64,000 nucleotides of DNA. Source: Oceanobacter mangrovi. Lineage in GTDB: Bacteria > Pseudomonadota > Gammaproteobacteria > Pseudomonadales > Oceanobacteraceae. Each line of letters starts with the position of its first letter. Position 1 is the first letter of the stretch. Where the stretch lies: positions 1-64,000 of the forward strand of contig NZ_JAHXZR010000015.1 in NCBI RefSeq assembly GCF_019740315.1, in the 5' to 3' direction. This document shows, in pieces, positions 30,746 through 39,653 of the stretch. A program made the translations under genes and the position numbers. The notes beneath the pieces were generated by a model. That model did not search any database and was not told the origin of the DNA. It was given only the letters and a program-made list of their open reading frames with translations.

Positions 30746-31621
30746 TCAGACTAACTGGGCACGACGGCGGTCCAGCCAGCGAACCAGACCGATATAACCA
30801 AAGCCCGGCAGGTTCATCAGCAAACCGTACATCAAAGGCACGGCCGCCAGTTCCGGACGCTGCAACACCGTCATTGCCACCAACAGCGCGGTGCCTGCGT
30901 TCTGAATCCCTACTTCTACAGCAATGGTACGGCTATCGGCCTGATCACAGCCCAGATGGCGCGACAACAACAGTGCAAATGCCATCGACACCATCGCCAG
31001 CAGCAGCACAGCAACACCTTGCAGCGACAGCATCGCCAGTAGAATGTCACCGTTCACAACCAGTAGCGCAATCACCACCAACGCCATCGCCAGCGCTGCC
31101 AGCTTTTTCGCATAAGGCTCTATTTTTACCATCAGCGCCGTTGCCCAATGGCGCAAGGCCATACCCAGCAACACTGGCACCAGTGTCACTGCAACCAGTT
31201 GTTTGATGGCAATTGCTACAGGAAAATCGATGTCCGACAACATATCCCCGGAAGCCGTCAGGTAGCTACCAAACAGCAAGGGCAAACTCAGCGGTACCAT
31301 CAGGCTGGTAATCGCCGTCAGCGAAATACTCAAGGCCACGTTACCGCCCGCCAGCCAGGCGAACATATTAGAGGTTGCCCCGCCAGGGCACAGTGACAGC
31401 AGGAACAAACCTGCGGCGGCGGCACCTTCCAGCCCGGTAACCACAATGATCACCAGCGCCAGCGACGGTAACATCAGCATCTGACACACCAGGCCGACCA
31501 GCGGAACCACAGGCCGCTGAATAACCTGGCTAAAATGCTTTTTTTCGAGACCTAGCCCCATCGAAAACATGATGAAGGCCAGCACCACTGGCAGAATGAT
31601 TTGGCTTAAAAGCTGTTGCAT
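30746..31621 (-). CDS. Bile acid:sodium symporter family transporter
   Basis: This membrane protein of about 291 residues belongs to the BASS family, with roughly nine hydrophobic segments. Family motifs include FIMFSMGLGLEKKHF near the N-terminus, SLCPGGATSNMFAWLAGGNVALS, and EVGIQNAGTALLVA in the second half. It would import an organic anion with sodium; the substrate is unknown. The frame extends 13 codons upstream to a GTG, but the chosen ATG has AGGGAA at good spacing and places a membrane segment immediately after it. Confidence 0.88.
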   Translation of the reverse strand: MQQLLSQIILPVVLAFIMFSMGLGLEKKHFSQVIQRPVVPLVGLVCQMLMLPSLALVIIVVTGLEGAAAAGLFLLSLCPGGATSNMFAWLAGGNVALSISLTAITSLMVPLSLPLLFGSYLTASGDMLSDIDFPVAIAIKQLVAVTLVPVLLGMALRHWATALMVKIEPYAKKLAALAMALVVIALLVVNGDILLAMLSLQGVAVLLLAMVSMAFALLLSRHLGCDQADSRTIAVEVGIQNAGTALLVAMTVLQRPELAAVPLMYGLLMNLPGFGYIGLVRWLDRRRAQLV

Positions 31622-31814
31622 TGTTTTCCCTGACTTCCCTGCGAAATATCGTTCTAACACCGGTTTGATACACTAGCAAAGGTTGCCCAATAACGACGAC
31701 CAGCATGTGTTCAAACGAGCCGCTATTCTAAATAAAAGTAGTTTCATTTTGCGACTGGCAGTCGACGGAATTTTGCTCCATGCTGCCCGCCATGATTATT
31801 TCAGGGAGAATCCG

Positions 31815-32690
31815 GTGAATTACTGGGTACAAGCGATTCGACCAAAAACCATTCCGGCGTCCATTGGACCGGTGCTACTGGGGTCTGCTTTGGCGGCCAA
31901 TCAGCAAGCGCTGGATATGGGTATTTTCCTGCTGGCGATGCTGTGTTCGGTATTACTGCAAATTGGCGTCAACCTCGCCAACGACCTGTTCGATGGGCTC
32001 GGCGGCATTGATACCGACGAACGACTGGGGCCAGCCCGTATGGTGCAGTCCGGTTTTATCAGCCCCAAATCCATGATCATGGCATTGGCGCTTTGCACCC
32101 TCGCTGCGATGGCCACGGGTGTTGCCCTTGCTGCCCTTACCGACTGGCGCCTGCTATGGGTCGGCTTGCTCTGCATACTGGCCGTGTTTGCCTACAGCAC
32201 CGGTCCCCTGCCGCTGGCCTCCAAAGGACTTGGTGAAGTTGCGGTACTGGCATTTTTTGGCTGGGTTGCAGTGGCCGGAAGTTATTGGTTACAAACCGGA
32301 GAGATCAACAGCCATGCGCTGATGTACGGCACAACCGCGGGCTTGTTCAGCGTCGCCATCCTGCTGATCAACAACATTCGCGATATTCCAACCGACAGCA
32401 AGGCCGGCAAATTCACCCTCGCTGTACGTCTGGGTGACAAAGCCAGCCGTGCGCTATTTGTCGCCAGTATGGTCGCGGCCCTGCTGCTACATCTGTGGAT
32501 CAGCTGGCCCGATTACCTGCTGTTACTAGTCCCCGTGCTGCTTTGCAGCCCGATGGTGTGGTCATTGTCCCAGCGGATCTTCATTACCCAGGGTCGAGAT
32601 ATGAACGATCTGCTGGCGTTGACCGCCAAAACCGGTCTGCTGTACTGCACTGCCTGCGCCATTATGCTGGTACTTGAAAGCCTGTTCTGA
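31815..32690 (+). CDS. UbiA-family prenyltransferase, MenA-like
   Basis: This 291-residue membrane enzyme would attach a polyprenyl chain to an aromatic acid such as 1,4-dihydroxy-2-naphthoate in menaquinone synthesis. It has the MenA-like N-terminus WVQAIRPKTIPASIGPVLLG, the first Asp-rich motif NLANDLFDGLGGIDTD (the Asp pair binds Mg-diphosphate) and the second, NNIRDIPTDSKAGK. The GTG start has GGGAG six bases upstream; a longer frame exists but lies before family sequence. No other men genes are in the window, so the substrate remains open. Confidence 0.85.
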   Translation: MNYWVQAIRPKTIPASIGPVLLGSALAANQQALDMGIFLLAMLCSVLLQIGVNLANDLFDGLGGIDTDERLGPARMVQSGFISPKSMIMALALCTLAAMATGVALAALTDWRLLWVGLLCILAVFAYSTGPLPLASKGLGEVAVLAFFGWVAVAGSYWLQTGEINSHALMYGTTAGLFSVAILLINNIRDIPTDSKAGKFTLAVRLGDKASRALFVASMVAALLLHLWISWPDYLLLLVPVLLCSPMVWSLSQRIFITQGRDMNDLLALTAKTGLLYCTACAIMLVLESLF

Positions 32691-32703
32691 GCGATTTTAG
32701 AAA

Positions 32704-32732
32704 ATCAGATACTGGCTACACCAGTATCTGAT
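32704..32732 (-). terminator. Terminator after the beta-helix lipoprotein gene
   Basis: Twelve-nt perfect arms (ATCAGATACTGG and its complement) flank a 5-nt loop between convergent genes. On the minus strand the stem runs into TTTTCTAAAA, which suits termination of the lipoprotein transcript. It may also limit readthrough from the prenyltransferase gene. Confidence 0.7.
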
Positions 32733-32771
32733 GCGCCAGGCGGCGTTTGAATAGCCGGTCTTAAACTCCAG

Positions 32772-34532
32772 TCAGTTGGATACCATCAAGGTTATCTGGC
32801 CTTCATAACTGCCAGCGGCAATGTCGGTTGCAACACCGTCGACATACATGGTCAGGCTGGTGCCTTCTGGTGCCGACAGCTGGGCACCTTCCGCCAGTGT
32901 CAGCGAGGTGATCCAGGAAGTTTGATCGACCACCCATTCACTTGAACCATCCAGCGAGACGGCAACTCCGTTATCGTCGAAGGTTTCTTCGTACACATTG
33001 GTCACTTCACCGATCATGGCATAGTCGTCAGCGGTCAATTCATCGGCCGTATAGCCTTCTTCTTCGTACAGAGGTGTCGTAGTTGCCGTTGTTATAGCGC
33101 CCGTCAGCGTGGTCGCAGCCAGGTTTACATTCAGGGTCACTGCAATGGTGTTACCGTTGACCAGGTCCCCTTCCAGCTCAGTGTCTGACAGATTGACCGT
33201 CGCGTCATAGTTACCGGTCACCGTGCCCGTGCTGGTTACAAAATACGGGTCATCGTTAGCCATCAATTGCACCAGCAAACCGGAGTCCGACACTACCGTC
33301 GCAGCATCAATATTAATCGTTGGGTAACTTCCCTTGGCCTGAATCCCGGTGCCCACAGAATGCAGCAGGCTATCGCCGTTAATCGTCAAGGTGCCGGTCG
33401 CAGTGCTGTGCATCATGACGCCAATACGACCAGACTCAATGGTCGAGGCATTACCAATCGTCGCCGTACTGCTGCTGGTCAGAATCAGACCATAGTCCGT
33501 AATATCAAAATCACAGCCACGGATAACAACATCGGCGCCATTATCGGAATAGGCTCCATAGCCACTCTCGGTCGTTTTGACGGTGGAATTGATACAGTAG
33601 AGTTCAGTGCCATTGACGTCATCGGTTGATAACACGCCCCAGGCATCAGCACTCAAATCACTGTTCACGTAATACGCAGTACCATTACCAGTTGCCAGCG
33701 TGGTTCGCACATTACCGGTAATCCCCAGCATCCACGGCACTTCCATCATGCCTGCGCCCAACGCCCAGACATAGTCATCCGGCAAAGTGCCATTATGGGC
33801 AGCAATCGTTGAATCCGTTACCGTCAGAGTACTGTTGCCTGTCACAAAAGTAGCCGGACGAATCGCCCCCGTCGTTGTGATTGTAGCGCCATCCATGCTG
33901 ACATTGGCATAACCGCTGGTAAAAACACCGGCACCAACACCGGCGAAATCGTCGACACCATTACCGTCAAAGTTAATGGTTGGCTGATTGATGGCATAAT
34001 CGAACGCTTCGGTATTACCATCACTACTGGTAATCATAATCCCGTTGAACTGCTCACCAACGGAATCGATAACAATATTTTCTGCTGCAGTATCGGATAC
34101 CTCACCGGAACTGACCGCGGAGGGAACCGAGCTGGATTCGATATAGGCACCATCCTCAATATATATTGCCGTGCGGTAATAATAAGTACTATCGGTGCCA
34201 AAAGTGGTATAACTAATCGGAATCTGATCAGTCAGTCGCAAGACAATATCACCACTGTATTCACCGGCGTCGATGCCGGTTTCAACACCATCGACTGTCA
34301 TGGTCAGACTATAGCCGTCGGGGGCCACAAGGCTGGCACCGCTAGCTAGGGTTAAGACATCCAGGCTGGTATCCTCAGTGATTTCCAGGCTGCTGTCAGC
34401 CTCGACACTGAGAGTGACAGCACTGTTGTCTGCGGTGTCTGAACTATTATCATCGCCACCACAACCGGTCAGTGCGGCAGATAACAACGCAACTCCCAAC
34501 AGGGCCGGGCGATATTGAATAATATCCATCAT
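32772..34532 (-). CDS. Lipoprotein with duplicated end modules and beta-helix-like middle
   Basis: This 586-residue protein has a lipoprotein signal with lipobox LTGC (Cys24). The middle (about 130-500) is rich in short V/I/T/S/G-rich repeats such as TLTVTDSTIAAHNG and TLTINGDSLLHSVG, typical of a right-handed parallel beta-helix as in polymorphic outer membrane proteins. A module at about 60-100 is repeated at 544-584 with 26 of 41 residues identical (LTLA-x-GA-x-L, SLTM-x-VDGV). The protein is probably anchored to the outer membrane, with role unknown. The 5' UTR has a hairpin with AAACCAA/TTGGTTT arms (34562-34580). Confidence 0.8.
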   Translation of the reverse strand: MMDIIQYRPALLGVALLSAALTGCGGDDNSSDTADNSAVTLSVEADSSLEITEDTSLDVLTLASGASLVAPDGYSLTMTVDGVETGIDAGEYSGDIVLRLTDQIPISYTTFGTDSTYYYRTAIYIEDGAYIESSSVPSAVSSGEVSDTAAENIVIDSVGEQFNGIMITSSDGNTEAFDYAINQPTINFDGNGVDDFAGVGAGVFTSGYANVSMDGATITTTGAIRPATFVTGNSTLTVTDSTIAAHNGTLPDDYVWALGAGMMEVPWMLGITGNVRTTLATGNGTAYYVNSDLSADAWGVLSTDDVNGTELYCINSTVKTTESGYGAYSDNGADVVIRGCDFDITDYGLILTSSSTATIGNASTIESGRIGVMMHSTATGTLTINGDSLLHSVGTGIQAKGSYPTINIDAATVVSDSGLLVQLMANDDPYFVTSTGTVTGNYDATVNLSDTELEGDLVNGNTIAVTLNVNLAATTLTGAITTATTTPLYEEEGYTADELTADDYAMIGEVTNVYEETFDDNGVAVSLDGSSEWVVDQTSWITSLTLAEGAQLSAPEGTSLTMYVDGVATDIAAGSYEGQITLMVSN

Positions 34533-34870
34533 AAACCTCTCTTCTATTTATTATGGGTAGCAAACCAATTCTGTTGGTTTTGCAGTTTCAATATCAGGCA
34601 GTTGGTTTGGATATGTAAAATCGCTTCAATCGATTTGGACAATTGCGCTGACCAATTCAATATATCAGGCCATATATGTCAGTAACTGTCGTTTTATTAT
34701 AAATATCCGGTTTAATCTTATAAGCGGACTTTCAGCCTGCTGAAGCCAGGTTCGCTGACTTACCAGAAGCGCCACACAGAGGGATGAAGCCTGATCCACG
34801 AACCGCTACAATAACGCCCTTTGATTTTCCACCCTTCGAGTTTTCGAAACAGCCATTCGGTAGTGACACC
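34533..34870. other. AT-rich divergent intergenic region before metG
   Basis: The stretch between the lipoprotein gene and metG is AT-rich and carries both upstream regions. Its only noted structure is the small hairpin in the lipoprotein leader (34562-34580). I see no methionine-type riboswitch or T-box, and the metG ribosome site is weak. Confidence 0.5.
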
Positions 34871-36991
34871 ATGACAAACAGCCAACGCAAGATCCTGGTC
34901 ACCAGCGCGCTTCCATACGCCAACGGCTCCATTCACCTGGGCCACCTGCTGGAATACATTCAGACCGACATCTGGGTACGTTTCCAGAAATCTCGCGGCC
35001 ACATGTGTACCTACGTTTGTGCAGACGACGCTCACGGCACTGCCATCATGCTGCGGGCCGAAAAGGAAGGCCGTTCGCCGGAAGCCCAGATTGCTGCGGT
35101 AAAAGCCGAACACGAAGCCGACTTTGCTGCCTTCCAGATCGGTTTTGACAACTTCCACAGCACCCACAGCGAAGAAAACCGCGTGCTGTCGGAAGAGATC
35201 TACAAGGCCTGTCGTGACAAGGGCCACATCAACGTGCGCTCGATCAAGCAGCTGTACGACCCGGTGAAAGAGCTGTTTCTGGCCGACCGTTACATCAAGG
35301 GTGAATGTCCCAAGTGTGGTGCCGCCGACCAGTACGGCGACAACTGTGAAGCCTGTGGCGCGACCTACACCCCGGCGGAGCTGAAGAACCCTTACTCCAC
35401 CATCTCTGGCGCCACCCCGGTTGAGAAAGAATCCGAGCACTACTTCTTCAGACTGCAGGATTTCGACGCCTATTTGAAGGAGTGGACCCGCTCCGGCACC
35501 CTGCAAAACGAGATCGCCAACAAGCTGGCCGAATGGCTCGACGCTGGCCTGCAGGAATGGGACATCTCCCGCGATGCGCCGTATTTCGGTTTTGAAATTC
35601 CGGACGCACCGGGCAAATACTTCTACGTCTGGCTTGATGCACCCATCGGCTACATGGCGTCGTTCAAAAACCTGTGTGACTCCGAAACGGGCAAGGCACA
35701 AGGCCTGGATTTCGCCGAATACTGGCAGCAAGGCTCCGAAGCCGAGCTGTACCACTTTATCGGTAAGGACATCGTGAACTTCCACGCGCTGTTCTGGCCA
35801 GCCATGCTGACCGCCGCCGAATACCGCACGCCAACCGCAGTCAACGCGCACGGTTTCGTGACCGTTAACGGTTCCAAAATGTCCAAGTCGCGCGGCACCT
35901 TTATCAAGGCCCGCACTTACCTGAACCACCTGAACCCGACCTACCTGCGTTACTATTTTGCTGCAAAGCTGGGTTCCAGCGTCGACGACTTTGACCTCAA
36001 CCTCGAAGACTTCGTCCAGCGCGCCAACAGCGACCTGGTCAACAAGCTGGTCAACATTGCCAGCCGTACCGCCAACTTTGTTTTCAAGGCCGGTGGCAAG
36101 CTGAGCGACAACTGCGTCGAAGCAGCCATGGTGCAGGACTTCATCAATGCCGGTGACCAGATTGCCGCGCATTACGAAGCCCGCGAATTCGGCAAGGCCA
36201 TGAAAGACATCATGGCGCTGGCTGATCGTGCCAACGAATACATTCAGGAAAAAGCTCCGTGGGCGATGAACAAGGAAGAAGGCCGCCAGCAGGAAGTCAT
36301 CGACGTCTGCTCCGTTGCCATCAACCTGTTCCGTCAGCTGATCACCTACCTGGCGCCGGTACTGCCGGAAATCGCCGAAAAAACCGCCGAGTTCCTCAAC
36401 CTCGACGACCTCAAGTGGGATTCCCGCAGCAACATCCTGCTGGGCCACCAGATCAACAAGTTCCAGCCCATGCTGGCGCGTGCTGAAATGGACAAGGTGA
36501 ACGCGATTCTGGAAGAAACCAAGGCCGAGCTCGCCATTGAAAACGGCGAACAGCCAGCCGCTGCGGCTGATTCCAAGCAAGGCAAGAAAGAAGAGAAAAA
36601 AGACAAGAAAGCGAAAAACAAGGGTCCAGAACTGCGTGAAGACGGCAACGAAGTGATTGCCGACACCATCGAATTCCCTGACTTCGCCAAGGTCGACCTG
36701 CGCGTTGCCCGTATCGTCAAAGCCAACCACGTCGAAGGCGCAGAAAAACTGCTGCAACTGACACTGGACATTGGCAATGGCGAAACCCGCAACGTCTTCT
36801 CCGGCATCAAATCCGCCTACAACCCGGAAGACCTCGAAGGCAAACTCACCATCATGGTCGCCAACCTGGCACCGCGTAAGATGAAGTTTGGCATGTCCGA
36901 AGGCATGGTACTGGCCGCCGGGCCTGGCGGATCAGAAATCTACCTGCTGGAGCCAAATGACGGTGCCCAGCCGGGTATGAGGGTGATGTAA
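34871..36991 (+). CDS. metG: Methionyl-tRNA synthetase
   Basis: MetG charges tRNA(Met). The 706-residue product has the HIGH-like motif IHLGHL, a zinc-binding CPKC/CEAC pair ([18 protein letters not shown]), and the KMSKS loop ([10 protein letters not shown]). A Lys-rich linker leads into the C-terminal tRNA-binding/dimerisation domain ([20 protein letters not shown] to [14 protein letters not shown]). An upstream ATG in frame would add 29 residues without family sequence. The sense strand is codon-biased enough to leave a long empty frame on the opposite strand. Confidence 0.98.
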   Translation: MTNSQRKILVTSALPYANGSIHLGHLLEYIQTDIWVRFQKSRGHMCTYVCADDAHGTAIMLRAEKEGRSPEAQIAAVKAEHEADFAAFQIGFDNFHSTHSEENRVLSEEIYKACRDKGHINVRSIKQLYDPVKELFLADRYIKGECPKCGAADQYGDNCEACGATYTPAELKNPYSTISGATPVEKESEHYFFRLQDFDAYLKEWTRSGTLQNEIANKLAEWLDAGLQEWDISRDAPYFGFEIPDAPGKYFYVWLDAPIGYMASFKNLCDSETGKAQGLDFAEYWQQGSEAELYHFIGKDIVNFHALFWPAMLTAAEYRTPTAVNAHGFVTVNGSKMSKSRGTFIKARTYLNHLNPTYLRYYFAAKLGSSVDDFDLNLEDFVQRANSDLVNKLVNIASRTANFVFKAGGKLSDNCVEAAMVQDFINAGDQIAAHYEAREFGKAMKDIMALADRANEYIQEKAPWAMNKEEGRQQEVIDVCSVAINLFRQLITYLAPVLPEIAEKTAEFLNLDDLKWDSRSNILLGHQINKFQPMLARAEMDKVNAILEETKAELAIENGEQPAAAADSKQGKKEEKKDKKAKNKGPELREDGNEVIADTIEFPDFAKVDLRVARIVKANHVEGAEKLLQLTLDIGNGETRNVFSGIKSAYNPEDLEGKLTIMVANLAPRKMKFGMSEGMVLAAGPGGSEIYLLEPNDGAQPGMRVM

Positions 36992-37012
36992 TTCGTTTGA
37001 TTTAAACGTTGT

Positions 37013-37044
37013 GGTGTATTACGCGTTCCGCTAATACACCCTAC
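37013..37044 (-). repeat. REP hairpin A, left of the transposase gene
   Basis: On the minus strand this 32-nt element starts GTAG and folds as GGTGTATTA / GCG-GAA-CGC / bulged G / TAATACACC. It is identical to copy B at 37667 and in the same direction, so the two bracket the RAYT gene. Confidence 0.9.
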
Positions 37045-37067
37045 GTTTGATATACAACAAAATCATC

Positions 37068-37099
37068 GTAGGATGTAATAGCCGAAGGCGTATTACATC
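37068..37099 (+). repeat. REP hairpin C, inverted and sequence-diverged
   Basis: On the plus strand this 32-nt element starts GTAG and folds as GATGTAATA / GCC-GAA-GGC / bulged G / TATTACATC. Loop, bulge and length match copies A and B, while base pairs in both stem parts differ in a compensating way. It lies head-to-head with copy A, forming an inverted pair as in BIME-type elements. Confidence 0.85.
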
Positions 37100-37112
37100 A
37101 AACTCCCAAAAT

Positions 37113-37646
37113 TCAATCTCGATACGACAATAAATCCGCATTCACTGCATCTGCCCAATCGATCGGATAACCCCCTCGCTCAACACACCGGTGAAACGTT
37201 GAATATGGCCAGTCCTGTACCCGTTGCACCAGACCGTGTTTCAACGGGTTGATATGGATATAATCCATATGATTATTAAAGTCCTGTTGATCCCGAATAG
37301 TATGTTCCCAATAGCGTCTTTGCCAGATTCCTCGTTCACCACGTTGTAATCGCACGTTATCAATATTTTCGTTTTTTGGAATCGCTTTGGAAAACCGGGT
37401 TTTGATCAAACGCCATCTTAATGCGTAATCCACATCGCCCTCCGGCAAGCTGATCAGGCAATGGAGATGGTCGGGCAACACCACCCAGCCATGGATTTGA
37501 AACGGATGCTGATAACGGATATGACGTACCGTTTCACGCAGCTCGTCGACGTAACGCACCAGCAAGTCATTGCCATGACGGTTGTGAAGCACATGAGTGA
37601 AGAACCAGCAACCGCCCGGTTGCCAGTTTCGATGGTAATCAGACAC
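37113..37646 (-). CDS. REP-associated tyrosine transposase (RAYT, IS200-like)
   Basis: This 177-residue protein belongs to the Y1_Tnp/REP-associated transposase family. It has the HUH metal-site motif in LPDHLHCLISLPEGD (His-Leu-His), the catalytic-tyrosine region HMDYIHINPLKHGLV, and the typical FTHVLHNR and WQRRYWEHTIRD motifs. RAYT proteins cut and rejoin single strands at REP hairpins. The start is GTG with AAGGA six bases upstream. The gene looks intact and is bracketed by identical REP hairpins, with a third, inverted one inside the bracket. Confidence 0.95.
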   Translation of the reverse strand: MSDYHRNWQPGGCWFFTHVLHNRHGNDLLVRYVDELRETVRHIRYQHPFQIHGWVVLPDHLHCLISLPEGDVDYALRWRLIKTRFSKAIPKNENIDNVRLQRGERGIWQRRYWEHTIRDQQDFNNHMDYIHINPLKHGLVQRVQDWPYSTFHRCVERGGYPIDWADAVNADLLSYRD

Positions 37647-37666
37647 AGGATTCCTTTCCTCAACAG

Positions 37667-37698
37667 GGTGTATTACGCGTTCCGCTAATACACCCTAC
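37667..37698 (-). repeat. REP hairpin B, right of the transposase gene
   Basis: This is a base-for-base copy of REP hairpin A in the same orientation, 20 nt upstream of the RAYT start. GTAG head, GGTGTATTA stem and GAA loop are all conserved. Confidence 0.9.
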
Positions 37699-37817
37699 AT
37701 GCCATCAACTCAACAAACCACAGTAGGTGATGACCTGACATTGTAGCCCCAACCGCGACGCCAGCCCGCAAACCACGTACACTCGCGCTTTAATCACGCT
37801 GCCCTGCCGGATACACC

Positions 37818-38327
37818 ATGACTGATCATGCCAATACCAATTACCAGAACAATCCGCTGCACGGCGTTGGCCTCAAGGCCATGCTGGAGGAGCTGGTCAG
37901 TCATTATGGTTTCCAGATTCTGTTTGCCTATCTGAATATCAACTGCTTCAAGACCAACCCATCGATTGAGGCCAGCGTTAAATTCCTCAAGAAAACCGAT
38001 TGGGCGCGGGAGAAGGTGGAGGTGTTTTATTTGTATCGCTACAAGAATCTGCCAAACCCATCGTCAGATCAGTTCAAGCTGCCGCCGCGTGACCGGGTCG
38101 TGCCAGCCCATCAACAACCAGGTGAGCCCCAGCAGCTGAGTCTGGAAGATGCTGCCGAAGAGCAGGCCAAACGCGACCGTAAAACGGCCGCACATAACAA
38201 GCGCCCACAGGGTGGCAAGCCTTTTGGTAACCAGCGTTCGATGCCACGCGCCAAAGCCAGCCCGGCCACAAGTTCTGACCCCTGGGCCAAGGCGCGTCAG
38301 CAGCATAAGAGTGAAGATAAGGACTAA
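37818..38327 (+). CDS. VF530 family (DUF2132) protein
   Basis: This 169-residue protein has an N-terminal VF530/DUF2132 domain of about 70 residues ([33 protein letters not shown], then [20 protein letters not shown]). The Vibrio fischeri founder was shown by structure to be a small helical, possibly DNA-binding protein. The remaining half is low-complexity, rich in Lys, Arg, Gln and Pro, which would suit nucleic acid contact. Function is unknown. Confidence 0.85.
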   Translation: MTDHANTNYQNNPLHGVGLKAMLEELVSHYGFQILFAYLNINCFKTNPSIEASVKFLKKTDWAREKVEVFYLYRYKNLPNPSSDQFKLPPRDRVVPAHQQPGEPQQLSLEDAAEEQAKRDRKTAAHNKRPQGGKPFGNQRSMPRAKASPATSSDPWAKARQQHKSEDKD

Positions 38328-38333
38328 CGCGGT

Positions 38334-39065
38334 TCAGGCCAGCCGGTAACGCCAGTTAGCCAGACGGTTTACCCAGCGATTTTTAAATTCCAGCCTCGGC
38401 TCGCTGCTGTGTTGGCGAGCCAGATACAGGGCTTCGGCCTTGTGGTACAACTCCAGATCTGCGGCACACAGACTTTCCAGTTTACCCATGGTCGCCTGAT
38501 CAAATATCGGCTGCTGTTTACGCACCTTGCGATCGCGAAAGCGTAACGGCCGAATATCCAGCTGCTCAGCCACTTCTTTCAGATACAAGGCCGCATAGCT
38601 CTGCAATCCAAAGTGGCTGTTCTGCAAATGTTCCAACGCTTGCCCTACCGACTCCGGCTGCTTTGGACTCAGGTACAAACACTGGCCGTTACAGACTTCC
38701 GGGAAGTGCTGAAAGAATTGCAGGATGTCACCGGACTGGGCAATTCGAACGACCTCCGGAATATCCGAGGTTTCCAGCGACTGCTGACGGGTGAATTCGA
38801 AGAAGGAGATCATCCGATCAATCGGATGACGTAACAGGGTGTGATATTGAACGGGGGTTTCAGTCAGCTCATGCAGGCCATAGAAAAAGTGCCCGAACAC
38901 GATCTTGGTATGGTCCGTTAGCTGCGGCGCAATGCCTGGGTAATTACGCTCAAACTGTTCGTTGCCGTACCAGTAGATTGCTTCATCATTGCTGAAATGA
39001 GGGCGCAGGAATTCCCGCAAAGTGGTGCCACTGGTTTTGGGTATATGAATAAAAACTTGCAACAT
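38334..39065 (-). CDS. Sulfotransferase-family protein
   Basis: This 243-residue product has the 5'-phosphosulfate loop of sulfotransferases at its N-terminus (FIHIPKTSGTTLREFL, the Sulfotransfer_2-like motif) and a 3'-phosphate-type motif (LLRHPIDRMISFFEF). It would transfer sulfate from PAPS to a carbohydrate or lipid, the acceptor being unknown. The frame runs upstream another 45 codons with little sense; the chosen ATG sits directly before the conserved loop. It is alone, with no other sulfation or capsule genes beside it. Confidence 0.8.
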   Translation of the reverse strand: MLQVFIHIPKTSGTTLREFLRPHFSNDEAIYWYGNEQFERNYPGIAPQLTDHTKIVFGHFFYGLHELTETPVQYHTLLRHPIDRMISFFEFTRQQSLETSDIPEVVRIAQSGDILQFFQHFPEVCNGQCLYLSPKQPESVGQALEHLQNSHFGLQSYAALYLKEVAEQLDIRPLRFRDRKVRKQQPIFDQATMGKLESLCAADLELYHKAEALYLARQHSSEPRLEFKNRWVNRLANWRYRLA

Positions 39066-39163
39066 GCTGCCTGCATCCATCCGGAACAGCCCGCAGACTA
39101 GCATGACAGCGGTTTGCAAACATCCGTCAGGCAACCTTGCTGCCAGCCAAAGCGTCGCAAAAA

Positions 39164-39547
39164 CTACAGTGCCTGTAGCTGTTGGCTGAATCGATACCAA
39201 CTGGCTTCTGCTGCCTCGATAACCCTTTGCAAATATTCGCCCGCCGGGTTGTGCTCTTGCGGGAAGTTCGACAAGGCACAGGAAGTGCGGTGTTTCTGCA
39301 GTACAACGGTCAGAAACTCTGCGGTATAACCGTCCAGCAACATCTCTAACGATGCTAATGACAGTTCATTTTGTTGAACCTTTTCAAGCAGTTGGCTAGC
39401 CAGCTCATCCAGAGCTGTGGGTACATTACGCAATAAAACCTCGTAGCCCAGCTGCTGCGACAAATCACGATTCAGGTTGCGTTCGTACTGTCGCAGCGTC
39501 TGGCGCTTGAGCTGTTCAATCAGCTGCTGTTCAGATAGCGGGTTCAT
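39164..39547 (-). CDS. Hypothetical helical protein, 127 residues
   Basis: I do not recognise this protein. It is predicted to be mostly helical and soluble, rich in Gln, Leu and Glu, with no signal peptide or membrane segment. A good AGGAG lies eight bases before the ATG, which supports a real gene and argues against the 43 extra upstream codons in frame. It sits between the BMP-family gene and the sulfotransferase gene, all on the minus strand, so an operon is possible. The gap to the sulfotransferase start is about 98 nt. Confidence 0.65.
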   Translation of the reverse strand: MNPLSEQQLIEQLKRQTLRQYERNLNRDLSQQLGYEVLLRNVPTALDELASQLLEKVQQNELSLASLEMLLDGYTAEFLTVVLQKHRTSCALSNFPQEHNPAGEYLQRVIEAAEASWYRFSQQLQAL

Positions 39548-39653
39548 CTCAGTGTCTCCTGCTGCAATTGCTGTCGGACATTGGCTTATGTCCTTTGCTG
39601 CTGTCAGTGGGAATTGCAGCATCCGTACCAGCGGCCTGAAACACACCTGACCA

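Noticed and set aside
34760-36757. A 665-codon open frame on the minus strand opposite metG
   Set aside because: It is antisense to a clear methionyl-tRNA synthetase, has low-complexity Val/Phe/Gly-rich content and no family features. Codon bias of the sense gene leaves the opposite frame open.
36992-37112. Possible second transposon end between metG and the RAYT gene
   Set aside because: Everything here is explained by REP hairpins A and C. No target-site duplication or longer terminal repeat is visible.
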